Positions 1 through 6,330 of a stretch of 6,986 nucleotides of DNA are shown one piece after another. A program made the position numbers and the translations under genes. Source of the stretch: Thermoleophilia bacterium. GTDB lineage: Bacteria; Actinomycetota; Thermoleophilia; Miltoncostaeales; Miltoncostaeaceae. Location of the stretch: NCBI GenBank assembly GCA_029861485.1, contig JAOTZF010000095.1, positions 1 to 6,986 on the forward strand, written 5' to 3'. Each line of letters starts with the position of its first letter. The stretch's first letter is position 1. The notes beneath the pieces were generated by a model. That model was given only the letters and a program-made list of their open reading frames with translations, searched no databases and was not told where the DNA came from.

Positions 1-713
1 GCCCACTGCCCTCCCCGGGTCGTGACCAGGCCGGCGTAGACCCCGCGCGCCGGTAACGCGGCCGTGCGGGGGATATCGACGTTGGCCGTCGGGAAGCCCA
101 TGCCTCGTCCTCGATGCGCCCCCTCGACCACGGGGCCCTCGATGCTGTGCGGGCGGGCGAGCAGGACGGCGGCCTCCCGCACGTCGCCCGCGACGATGAG
201 CCGCCGGATCCGCGTCGATGACACGGGCTTGTCGCCTCCGGCGGTGACGATCCCCGGCGATGTCACCTCCAGACCGCACGCCCTCCCGACCCGATTCAGG
301 GTGTCCACGGTGCCCGCGCCACCGTGGCCGAAGCGGAAGTTCTGCCCGACGACGATCGCGTCCGCGCCGATCGGGGCGGACGCGAGCATCTCGACGAAAC
401 GCTCGGCGCGGATTCGCGCGAAGGCTCGCGTGAAGGGAATGACCAGAAGCTCGTCGACGTCAAGTGCCCCGATGAGGGCCGCCTTGAACTCGACCGGGGT
501 GATCACGGCCGGGCTGAGACCGGGCCGCAGGACCGAAACGGGGTTGGGCTCGAAGGTGACCACCATCAGCGAGCGGCCGCGGCGGTCGGCTCGGTCGCGG
601 GCCTGGGCGATCACTTCCCGGTGGCCGAGGTGGACCCCGTCGAAGGTGCCGATGGCGACCACCCGGCGTGGTCCGCCAAGGGGCAGGTCGCCGAGCGACC
701 AGTAGCGCTTCAC
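1..713 (-). CDS. ribF: RibF, bifunctional riboflavin kinase/FMN adenylyltransferase (3' end cut by window)
   Basis: RibF phosphorylates riboflavin to FMN and then adenylates FMN to FAD in the cytoplasm. About 237 codons are visible and the frame is open to the left edge, so the C-terminus is missing. The FAD-synthetase domain comes first, with the nucleotidyltransferase signature GTFDGVHLGH at residues 22-31, GQNFRFG at 123-129 and SSTRIR at 165-170. The riboflavin kinase domain then begins, with GRGMGFPTAN at 202-211, whose GFPTAN core is the family's flavin/ATP-binding motif. I chose the GTG at 713 because it overlaps the truB stop in a GTGA and has GGAGGT nine bases upstream. The protein begins MKRYWSLGDLP. 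It is the last gene visible in the operon, and rpsO often follows in this context. All key motifs look intact. Confidence 0.95.
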   Translation of the reverse strand, partial: MKRYWSLGDLPLGGPRRVVAIGTFDGVHLGHREVIAQARDRADRRGRSLMVVTFEPNPVSVLRPGLSPAVITPVEFKAALIGALDVDELLVIPFTRAFARIRAERFVEMLASAPIGADAIVVGQNFRFGHGGAGTVDTLNRVGRACGLEVTSPGIVTAGGDKPVSSTRIRRLIVAGDVREAAVLLARPHSIEGPVVEGAHRGRGMGFPTANVDIPRTAALPARGVYAGLVTTRGGQW

Positions 714-1567
714 CCGAGCACCACCTCCGGCTGCAACCGCGATCCGTCGCCGCGTGCGACCGCGACCAGTCTCTCGCCGTGGGTGAGCGCGACCGTTCCC
801 TGGTCGTCGCCCTCGAGGGGCTCGCCATGGCTCACGCGCCGGGCCTCCTCAGCATTCAGCTCGCGCCGCGTCATGTGCGCCAACGCGACGTGTGGCGGCA
901 GGCCGCCATGGGGCCCAACGGCGTCCGGGGGCACCGCGTCGCCGACCGACAGCGACCCGATCGCCGTGCGGCGAAGGGTGTCGCAGTAGCCGCCACAGCC
1001 GAGCCGCTCGCCGAGATCGACGGCCACCTGGCGGATGTAGGTGCCCTTGCTGCAGCCGAGCTCGACCGTCAGGCGCCGCCGATCGTCGCTGAGGGCGATT
1101 CGGCGGGCGGCGGTGATGCTGATCTCGCGACTCGGCCGCTCCGGCACCGCCTCTCCCCGCCTGACCCGCGCGTAGAGGCGCTCCCCGTCGACCTTCACGG
1201 CCGAGAGCGCCGGCACCAATTGGTCGTGCACCCCTTCGAGCTCCTGGATGGCTCGATCGACCTCGTCGGCTTGGGGCGGCGCGGCACCCTCCGTGATGGG
1301 CCCCTCGGGGTCCCCGCTCTCGGAGCACCGCCCAAGCACGATCTCCGCGACGTACGTCTTGTCCAGGTCCGCCAGGTACCGGGCCAGACGGGTCGCCCGG
1401 CCCACGAGCACGATGAGCAGTCCCGTCGCGAACGGGTCGAGCGTGCCGGCGTGTCCCACCTTCACGCGGCGCCCGACCGCCCGCCGGACCTGGGCCACGA
1501 TGTCGTGTGAGGTCGGACCTTGGGGCTTGTCGACGAGCCAGATGCGGGGCGCGTGACTTTCGGTCAC
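710..1567 (-). CDS. truB: TruB, tRNA pseudouridine(55) synthase
   Basis: TruB isomerises U55 in the T-loop of elongator tRNAs to pseudouridine. With the GTG start at 1567 the protein has 285 residues, normal for the family. Visible motifs are LVDKPQGPTSHD (11-22), GHAGTLDPFATGLL (38-51) with the catalytic aspartate D44, the KTY segment with Y72, a VDGERLYARVRRGE segment (about 126-139) and CSKGTYIRQVAVDLG (172-186), the conserved GTYIR motif. The C-terminal 55 or so residues match the PUA-like tail in position and length. The frame stays open to a GTG at 1597, adding ten residues (MDRGRAPRPV) and a 34-bp overlap with nrnA. I prefer 1567 because it makes the same GTGA overlap as two other genes here and the protein then begins MTESHAPRIW close to the first conserved motif. 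Neither start has a good Shine-Dalgarno site, so translation probably depends on coupling to nrnA. Confidence 0.95.
   Translation of the reverse strand: MTESHAPRIWLVDKPQGPTSHDIVAQVRRAVGRRVKVGHAGTLDPFATGLLIVLVGRATRLARYLADLDKTYVAEIVLGRCSESGDPEGPITEGAAPPQADEVDRAIQELEGVHDQLVPALSAVKVDGERLYARVRRGEAVPERPSREISITAARRIALSDDRRRLTVELGCSKGTYIRQVAVDLGERLGCGGYCDTLRRTAIGSLSVGDAVPPDAVGPHGGLPPHVALAHMTRRELNAEEARRVSHGEPLEGDDQGTVALTHGERLVAVARGDGSRLQPEVVLG
721..728 (-). promoter_or_regulatory. Shine-Dalgarno site of ribF
   Basis: GGAGGTGG on the minus strand lies inside the last codons of truB. Its GGAGGT core sits nine bases before the GTG at 713. This supports the GTG as the ribF start and suggests that ribF can recruit ribosomes itself as well as receive them from truB through the 4-bp overlap. 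Confidence 0.75.
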
Positions 1568-2559
1568 GACTGGGCGCGGAGCTCGTCCACGATCCACTCA
1601 TAGAGCTCGGCGGGTTGACGGTCGCTGGTGAAGCCCGCCGCGGCACGGTGGCCTCCCCCTCCCTCCTTGCGCGCGACGATCGAGACGTCGACGTCCGGTC
1701 GGCTCGTCCGCAGTGACGCCCTGAACCGACCGTCGTCGAGCTCGCGCAGCAGGGCGGCGGCCTCGACGCCCTCGACACTCCTCAGAACCTCGACCACCGT
1801 CTCCGTGTCGGTGGCCTCGAGCTCGCGGAAGTCCTCCTGTCGCAGGTCCGAGACCATGAGCAGACCGTCCATCAGGATCTGGGAGCGCTCGATGGCCCGA
1901 CCCAGCAGTCGGATGCGGCCGGCGGGCTGCTGTTCGTAGAGTCGGCGCGCGATCTCGGCATGGTCGATACCCAGGCCGATCAGCTCGGCGGCCGTCCGAT
2001 GCGAGTGGGGCGAGGTGTTGCTGTAGGTGAAGTTTCCGGTGTCGGTGATCAAGCCGACGTAGAGCGCCTCCGCGCACTTGCGGTCGACCGGTAGCCCGGC
2101 CTCCTTGATGAGGTCATACGCGACCTCCGCGGCGCTCGATGCGGTCGGCGCGACGATGTTCAGGTGCCCGAAGAGGCTGTTGTCGTGGTGGTGATCAACG
2201 TTGATCACGCGACCGGCCCCCCACGGCGCGCCGCCATCCCAGAGGCGAGTCTCGCTCGCGCAGTCGAGCGTGAGCAGCGTTCGCTCCCCGACGTCCTCGG
2301 GGAGCCGCTCGAGCAGGGTCTCCCCCTCATCGATCAGGAACGCGATGTCGTCGGGCACGCCGTGCCCGTTGGGATGCGCGAGAACTACGTCGCGACCGGC
2401 GGCACTCAGCGCGCGCGCGGCTCCGAGCAGGGAGCCCAGCGCGTCACCGTCGGGGTTCTCATGCGAGGTGACTGCCCATCGCACGGTGGGATCCTTGAGC
2501 GCGTCGCGCACCGCCTCGAGATCAACCTGCCCCTCGAGGGCGGTGGCACCGCCGCTCAT
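1564..2559 (-). CDS. nrnA: NrnA-like DHH/DHHA1 phosphoesterase (bifunctional oligoribonuclease/PAP phosphatase family)
   Basis: This 331-residue protein has the full DHH phosphoesterase layout. Motif I is HENPDGDALGS (33-43), motif II is LTLDCAS with D99, motif III is DHH at 122-124 within NVDHHHDN, and motif IV is the D173 segment ITDTGNF. These His and Asp residues bind two metal ions, usually manganese. The C-terminal DHHA1 domain carries the substrate-binding GGGGHRAAAGF at 300-310. Family members degrade nanoRNA from the 5' or 3' end, dephosphorylate 3'-phosphoadenosine 5'-phosphate, and in some actinobacteria (the Mycobacterium tuberculosis homologue) cleave cyclic di-AMP or pApA. Which substrate dominates cannot be read from the sequence. 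The ATG at 2559 overlaps the rbfA stop as ATGA and has GAGGA six bases upstream. This gene lies between rbfA and truB in many Gram-positive operons. Confidence 0.93.
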   Translation of the reverse strand: MSGGATALEGQVDLEAVRDALKDPTVRWAVTSHENPDGDALGSLLGAARALSAAGRDVVLAHPNGHGVPDDIAFLIDEGETLLERLPEDVGERTLLTLDCASETRLWDGGAPWGAGRVINVDHHHDNSLFGHLNIVAPTASSAAEVAYDLIKEAGLPVDRKCAEALYVGLITDTGNFTYSNTSPHSHRTAAELIGLGIDHAEIARRLYEQQPAGRIRLLGRAIERSQILMDGLLMVSDLRQEDFRELEATDTETVVEVLRSVEGVEAAALLRELDDGRFRASLRTSRPDVDVSIVARKEGGGGHRAAAGFTSDRQPAELYEWIVDELRAQS

Positions 2560-2912
2560 GGCGAGTCCTCGTCGGGGGCCACCTCGTCGATCAAACGCGT
2601 CAGATCGGCGGCCTGCTCGGGCAAGTCGTCATAGGTGAAGGTCAGATGCGGCGTGTTCCTGGTCCGGAGCGCAGCACCGATCCGGGACTGGAGCAGGCCG
2701 GCCGCGGACCTCAGCGCGGCGGCGCTCGACTCCCGCTCGTTCTCGTTCAGGGCCGAGAAGTAGACCGTCGCCTCGCTGAGGTCTCGGTTGGACCGAACGG
2801 CCGTGATGGTCACGAACCCCAGCCGCGGATCGGACAGCTCGCGCTGCACCGCCTCGGCGATCACCTCGCGAATGACCTCGTTCACGCGATGGCCGCGTGC
2901 CGAGCCGCTCAC
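2556..2912 (-). CDS. rbfA: RbfA, 30S ribosome-binding factor A
   Basis: RbfA is a small single-KH-type protein that binds the immature 30S subunit and helps mature the 5' end of 16S rRNA; its loss causes cold sensitivity in E. coli. From the GTG at 2912 it has 118 residues, the usual length. Matching segments are VNEVIREVIAEAVQRELSDPRLGF (start at residue 10), VTITAVRSNRDLSEATVYFSAL (34-55), the RSAAGLLQSRIG region (68-79) with the KH-like Ala-Gly kink, and RTRNTPHLTFTYDD (83-96). The frame stays open upstream to 3092, but that stretch overlaps ylxP and does not look like RbfA. The GTG at 2912 forms a GTGA overlap with the ylxP stop and has a very strong GGAGGAGG upstream, so it is well supported. 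Confidence 0.95.
   Translation of the reverse strand: MSGSARGHRVNEVIREVIAEAVQRELSDPRLGFVTITAVRSNRDLSEATVYFSALNENERESSAAALRSAAGLLQSRIGAALRTRNTPHLTFTYDDLPEQAADLTRLIDEVAPDEDSP
2566..2570 (-). promoter_or_regulatory. Shine-Dalgarno site of nrnA
   Basis: GAGGA on the minus strand, in the last codons of rbfA, lies six bases before the nrnA ATG at 2559. It supports this ATG as the start despite the 4-bp overlap with rbfA. Confidence 0.65.
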
Positions 2913-3238
2913 GAGGCCTCCTCCGCGGGGGTGCCATACAGCAGCTCGGGCGCCCGCACGATCTGCCGTGCCTCCCCGGCCACCAGGGCAACGGGGTCGG
3001 AATGGAGGCGACGTGACGCGGCCTCCAGCCGCTCGTTCGCCTCGCCGAGGCTCTGGGATGGGGTGGACAGCACCAGAGCTGCACGCTGCCACAGATCGTG
3101 GTACTCGGTTTCTGCCACCGCGTAGCCACCCTTGGTCATCCAGGCCTTCACCCGGCGAAGCTCCTTGCGCTTCTCCTTGAGCGAACTCGCGGCGGGCAGA
3201 TGCAGATCGACATGCAGGATCCCGACGAATCCCGGCAC
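2909..3238 (-). CDS. ylxP: YlxP-like DUF503 family protein
   Basis: This 109-residue protein belongs to the DUF503/YlxP family, commonly found between infB and rbfA. Visible family features are the N-terminal FVGILHVDLHLP (4-15), the SLKEKR motif at 19-24 and the AVAETEYHDLWQRA segment at 40-53, which matches the conserved VAE-x-x-x-x-D-x-WQRA core. There is no signal peptide or membrane segment. The biochemical role is not established; conserved position next to rbfA and infB suggests a job in ribosome assembly or translation, which is inference. The start is a GTG at 3238, 11 bp after the infB stop. The nearest Shine-Dalgarno-like sequence (GGAG, ending at the infB stop) is about 14 bases away, so the gene may be translated mainly by ribosomes finishing infB. 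Confidence 0.9.
   Translation of the reverse strand: MPGFVGILHVDLHLPAASSLKEKRKELRRVKAWMTKGGYAVAETEYHDLWQRAALVLSTPSQSLGEANERLEAASRRLHSDPVALVAGEARQIVRAPELLYGTPAEEAS
2917..2924 (-). promoter_or_regulatory. Strong Shine-Dalgarno site of rbfA
   Basis: GGAGGAGG on the minus strand lies within the last codons of ylxP, four bases before the GTG at 2912 (seven bases counting from its first GGAGG). It is the best ribosome-binding site in the window and settles the rbfA start against the much longer open frame upstream. Confidence 0.8.
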
Positions 3239-3249
3239 GGGCGCGCCGC

Positions 3250-6018
3250 TTACTCCGCCGCCGCGGGCTCAGCGGTGCGGGCTACTTCTCGTAGCTCGTA
3301 GATCTCCAGCTCGTCGCCCTCCTTGACGTCGTTGAAGTCCGAGATGAGCACACCGCACTCGAAGCCCGAGGCCACCTCGCGCACGTCCTCGTCGAAACGC
3401 CGGAGCGAGGCGATCTCGCCCTCGTGGACGACCGTGCCGTCGCGGACCACCCGCACCTTGGCGCCGCGGCGAACCTCGCCCTCGGTGACGTAGGAACCGG
3501 CGATGGTGCCGATGCGGCTGGCGCGGAAGGTCGCGCGGACCTCCAGCGTGCCGACGACATCCTCGACGATCTCCGGCTCGAGCATGCCCTCGAGCGCGGC
3601 GGTGATGTCTTCGATTGCGCGGTAGATCACCCGGTAGTTGCGGATGTCGACGCCTTCGGCCTCGGCCAGGTTCCGGGCCTCCGGCCGCGGGCGCACGTTG
3701 AAGGCGATGATGATCGCCTGCGATGCAGAGGCCAGCATCACGTCCGACTCGGTAACCGCGCCGACGCCGGTCGAGATGACGCGAATGCGCACCTCCGACT
3801 GGTCGATCTTCTCCAGCGCGTCCACAAGCGCCCCGGCGGATCCCTGGACGTCGGCCTTGATGATGAGGTTCAGGTCCTTGAGCCCGCCCTCGCTGATCTG
3901 GTCGAAGAGGTCGTCCAGCGACACCGGCTTGCGGTTCGCGAGCTCCTCGGCCCTGAGACGTCGAGAGAGGTCGGCGGCGGCATTGCGTGCATCGCGCTCA
4001 CTGCCCATCACACGGAACTTCTCCCCGGCGTCGACCACGCCATCGAGCCCGAGCAGCTCGACGGGGACCGACGGGCCCGCGCTCTCGATCGCTCTGCCGG
4101 TGTGATCGGTCATCGCCCGCACCCTGCCGGAGGACTCACCTGCCAGCACGACATCGCCCATCTTGAGCGTTCCACGTTGGACGAGCAGCGTGGCCACCGG
4201 CCCCCGGCCGGCATCCAGGCGCGACTCGACGACCGTCCCCGATGCCTCGGCGTCCGGGTTGGCCCGCGGCTCTGCGTCGGCGTCGGCGACCAGGAGCACC
4301 GTCTCGAGGAGGTCCTCGAGGCCCGTCCCCTCCTTCGCGGAGACCTCGACGAACTCGTGGTCGCCGCCCCAGGACGTCGGAACGATTTCGTCCTGAGACA
4401 TCTCCTGCTTGACGCGGTCGGGGTTGGCGCCGGCCTTGTCGATCTTGTTCACCGCGACGATGAACGGCACCTCTGCAGCACGCGCGTGGTCGATGGCCTC
4501 TTTGGTCTGGGGCATCACGCCGTCGTCGGCCGCGACCACGATCACTGCGACGTCCGTTATCTTGGCGCCGCGGGCGCGCATCGCCGTGAAGGCTTCGTGG
4601 CCCGGCGTATCGAGGAAGGTGATCAAGCGCTCGCCGTGGTGCACCTGGTAGGCGCCGATGTGTTGGGTGATGCCTCCGGCCTCACCCGCGGCGACCTCGG
4701 TCTTGCGCACCGCGTCGAGCAAGGACGTCTTTCCGTGGTCGACGTGTCCCATGACCGTCACAACCGGGGCGCGAGGCTGGAGCGAGCTCGGATCGTCGTG
4801 GAACTCGAGCTCCTGCTCCAGTTCCTCCTCGGCCTTGGTGATGCTCACGGGGCGCCCGAGCTCCTCGCCCAAGAGCTCGATGGCCTCGTCCGAGAGCGAC
4901 TGGGTGATGGTCGCCATCTCGCCCATCGTCATGAGGGTCTTCATGACGTCGGCGGAGCCCACCTCGAACGCGTCGGCCACGTCCTTGACGGTCGAACCCG
5001 AGCTGATCGACACCGGCTCGCCGACCGGAGGGGCCGCTTCCTCCACCGCGGGCTTCACGTCCCGTGCCTTCTGCTTTCTCTCACGGCTCTGGCCGCCGCC
5101 CGGACCCGACTCGCGCCGGCTGGCCTGGGAGTCGATGACGACGCGCCGTCGCTTCCCGCCGCCCTTCGGCTGGGCCGGCTTCTCGGCAGGCACGGCCTTC
5201 TCCTTCGGCGGGGCCGCCGGGGCCTCGGCCGCGGCCGTCGGCTCTGCCTCGGTCGCCGACGGCTCTGCCTCGGTCGCCGACGGCGCCACGTCGTGCTCGG
5301 CCTTCCGGGCCTCCCTCGGCGACTCGGCCTTCTTCGCCGTGGGCTCGACCTTCGGCTCGGGCTTCTTCGGGGCCTTGAGCGTCTCTGCGGCCGCGGCCTC
5401 GGGAGCCTTCACCGCAGTGCCCTCAGAACGCTCGACGGGCGGCGCCACCGCCGCGGCCTCGGCGGCGAGGTCGCGCTCCTTCTGCGGGGGTTGGGCCTGC
5501 GAGAGCTTCTGCTTCACCCTCTGCACGCTCGACGGGGCCGGCGGCACGGCGGCGCGGGCCTCGTCCGCCACGGATCGCGGCTGCGCGGCCTTCCGGGGGC
5601 GCGGCCTGGTGGGGCGTGGACGGGCCGCTGCCTCGCTCGGCGCGGCCTCGGCGGTCGCCTCCGTCGTCTCGGCTTTCGGTGTCTCGGCCGCCCGCGCCGT
5701 ATTCGGGCGTCGGCTCGTGGGTCGCCTGGTCGTTGGACGCCGTCGACGCGGCTTGGCCTCGGCCTCATCGGCTCCGGCCGCAGCGGTTTCGTCGGGCTTC
5801 TCGGCCTCGGCTACGACCGTCGCCGTGGCGGCCTCGCGCTCGGTCATGCTGTCGGGCTTCGGGTATTTGCCCGGGCTCAGGACATGGAGCGCCTCGGCGA
5901 CGTCGACCGTCGAGGACGCCGTCTTAATGTCGAGACCCGCCCGCTGCAGGCGCTGGACGACCAGGGAGCTCGGTAGCCCCTCTTCGCGCGCAACTTCATA
6001 AACCCGTTTCTTCGCCAT
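3250..6018 (-). CDS. infB: IF2, translation initiation factor 2
   Basis: IF2 is the GTPase that places fMet-tRNA on the 30S subunit and promotes 50S joining. The 922 residues hold, in order: an IF2N domain (1-50, beginning MAKKRVYEVAREEGL); a low-complexity linker (about 55-335) rich in Ala, Pro, Glu, Lys and Arg; a second IF2N-like domain (about 338-395); the GTPase domain with G1 GHVDHGKT (424-431), G2 GGITQ (448-452), G3 DTPGH (470-474), G4 NKID (524-527) and G5 SAK (560-562); domain II (about 600-690); domain III around ADVQGSAGAL (about 700-800); and the C-terminal fMet-tRNA-binding domain with the conserved GFECG (885-889). All G motifs are intact. The linker contains an exact 21-bp duplication and an Arg-rich RRPT repeat. 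The ATG at 6018 has a good Shine-Dalgarno site and the gene ends in TAA. Length fits the long-linker form of actinobacteria. Confidence 0.98.
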   Translation of the reverse strand: MAKKRVYEVAREEGLPSSLVVQRLQRAGLDIKTASSTVDVAEALHVLSPGKYPKPDSMTEREAATATVVAEAEKPDETAAAGADEAEAKPRRRRPTTRRPTSRRPNTARAAETPKAETTEATAEAAPSEAAARPRPTRPRPRKAAQPRSVADEARAAVPPAPSSVQRVKQKLSQAQPPQKERDLAAEAAAVAPPVERSEGTAVKAPEAAAAETLKAPKKPEPKVEPTAKKAESPREARKAEHDVAPSATEAEPSATEAEPTAAAEAPAAPPKEKAVPAEKPAQPKGGGKRRRVVIDSQASRRESGPGGGQSRERKQKARDVKPAVEEAAPPVGEPVSISSGSTVKDVADAFEVGSADVMKTLMTMGEMATITQSLSDEAIELLGEELGRPVSITKAEEELEQELEFHDDPSSLQPRAPVVTVMGHVDHGKTSLLDAVRKTEVAAGEAGGITQHIGAYQVHHGERLITFLDTPGHEAFTAMRARGAKITDVAVIVVAADDGVMPQTKEAIDHARAAEVPFIVAVNKIDKAGANPDRVKQEMSQDEIVPTSWGGDHEFVEVSAKEGTGLEDLLETVLLVADADAEPRANPDAEASGTVVESRLDAGRGPVATLLVQRGTLKMGDVVLAGESSGRVRAMTDHTGRAIESAGPSVPVELLGLDGVVDAGEKFRVMGSERDARNAAADLSRRLRAEELANRKPVSLDDLFDQISEGGLKDLNLIIKADVQGSAGALVDALEKIDQSEVRIRVISTGVGAVTESDVMLASASQAIIIAFNVRPRPEARNLAEAEGVDIRNYRVIYRAIEDITAALEGMLEPEIVEDVVGTLEVRATFRASRIGTIAGSYVTEGEVRRGAKVRVVRDGTVVHEGEIASLRRFDEDVREVASGFECGVLISDFNDVKEGDELEIYELREVARTAEPAAAE
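5239..5284 (-). repeat. Exact 21-bp tandem duplication inside infB
   Basis: Positions 5240-5260 and 5261-5281 are identical 21-mers, and the match extends by one base to the left and three to the right. The unit is seven codons, so the frame is kept. It encodes PSATEAE at IF2 residues 246-252 and again at 253-259, followed by a related PTAAAEA. Identity at the DNA level, including third positions, suggests a recent slippage or duplication event in the disordered linker. Confidence 0.9.
5698..5742 (-). repeat. Degenerate 15-bp repeat encoding RRPTT/RRPTS/RRPNT in the IF2 linker
   Basis: Three five-codon units encode RRPTT, RRPTS and RRPNT at IF2 residues 93-107. Unlike the 21-bp duplication, the units differ at many synonymous positions, so the repeat is clear only at protein level and looks older. 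The patch is strongly basic and may touch RNA or the ribosome, which is inference. Confidence 0.7.
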
Positions 6019-6022
6019 CGTG

Positions 6023-6028
6023 CTCCTC
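6023..6028 (-). promoter_or_regulatory. Shine-Dalgarno site of infB overlapping the ylxR stop
   Basis: GAGGAG on the minus strand shares its first two bases with the TGA stop of ylxR (6029-6027) and lies four bases before the infB ATG at 6018. This fixes the infB start and places termination of ylxR directly on the infB ribosome-binding site, which favours coupled translation. Confidence 0.75.
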
Positions 6029-6317
6029 AGCTCCCCGCCCGGAGAGCTACTGCCAGGTCTTGGTCGATCGTCAGATGCTCACCCGTATCCAGTCGCGCTG
6101 CGCGATGAAACGCGCGCCGTTCCGCGGCCCGCGAGAAGCACTCCTCGCTGCGGCAGACGTAGAGACCGCGCCCCGGCTCGCGCCGTGCATCGGCGCGCCG
6201 CAGCCGGTAGCCGCCGGCATCTGACGGGTCCGCGACGAAGCGCGCGAGCTCCCGCTGGGGCGCGCGAGCGCGGCACGCGATGCACGTGCGCTCGGGTGGG
6301 TGTCTGCTCGGTGGCAT
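6027..6317 (-). CDS. ylxR: YlxR (DUF448) RNA-binding protein, RnpM-like
   Basis: This basic protein of 96 residues is a YlxR/DUF448 family member. It has the N-terminal RTCIACR (10-16) with C12 and C15, the ELARFV strand (23-28), the GRGLYVCR signature (49-56) with C55, then C60 and the AFHRA segment (69-73). Structures of the family show a small RNA-binding-like fold. The Bacillus homologue has been reported to bind RNase P RNA and modulate its activity (RnpM), and a regulatory DNA- or nucleoid-associated role has also been proposed. The frame stays open upstream to 6455, inside nusA, but homology begins just after the ATG at 6317, which lies 13 bp after the nusA stop. The Shine-Dalgarno match there is weak (GAG), so coupling to nusA is likely. 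Confidence 0.92.
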   Translation of the reverse strand: MPPSRHPPERTCIACRARAPQRELARFVADPSDAGGYRLRRADARREPGRGLYVCRSEECFSRAAERRAFHRAARLDTGEHLTIDQDLAVALRAGS

Positions 6318-6330
6318 GAAACTCAGTTGA

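Noticed and set aside
61..122. Possible frameshift in ribF near the flavokinase motif
   Set aside because: A quick reading seemed to lose the motif, but careful codon-by-codon translation gives GRGMGFPTAN in the original frame and an open frame to the window edge.
460..828. Minus-strand open frame of 122 codons across the ribF/truB junction
   Set aside because: It is out of frame with both genes. The ribF frame from 713 to the left edge reads through with all motifs, so this is a shadow.
64..989. Two plus-strand open frames (64-705 and 324-989) opposite ribF and truB
   Set aside because: Both lie over clearly coding minus-strand genes with intact family motifs and show only low-complexity, Arg-rich translations.
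849..1778. Minus-strand open frame of 309 codons across truB and nrnA
   Set aside because: It is a frame-shifted reading of truB and nrnA; its translation is Arg/Gly/Pro-rich with no domain.
2913..3092. Longer RbfA starting at 3092
   Set aside because: The extra 60 residues overlap ylxP in another frame and do not resemble RbfA. The GTG at 2912 has a strong Shine-Dalgarno site and a GTGA overlap.
3424..5976. Plus-strand open frame of 850 codons opposite infB
   Set aside because: The translation is rich in Arg, Leu, Gly, Asp and His with no recognisable domain, and it mirrors the codon structure of the intact infB on the other strand. Very high GC leaves few stop codons in antisense frames.
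4658..6001. Plus-strand open frame of 447 codons, Ser/Ala-rich, opposite the infB 5' half
   Set aside because: It is antisense to the IF2 linker; the Ser/Ala/Arg bias is what complemented Ala/Glu/Lys codons give. No start context or family motif was seen.
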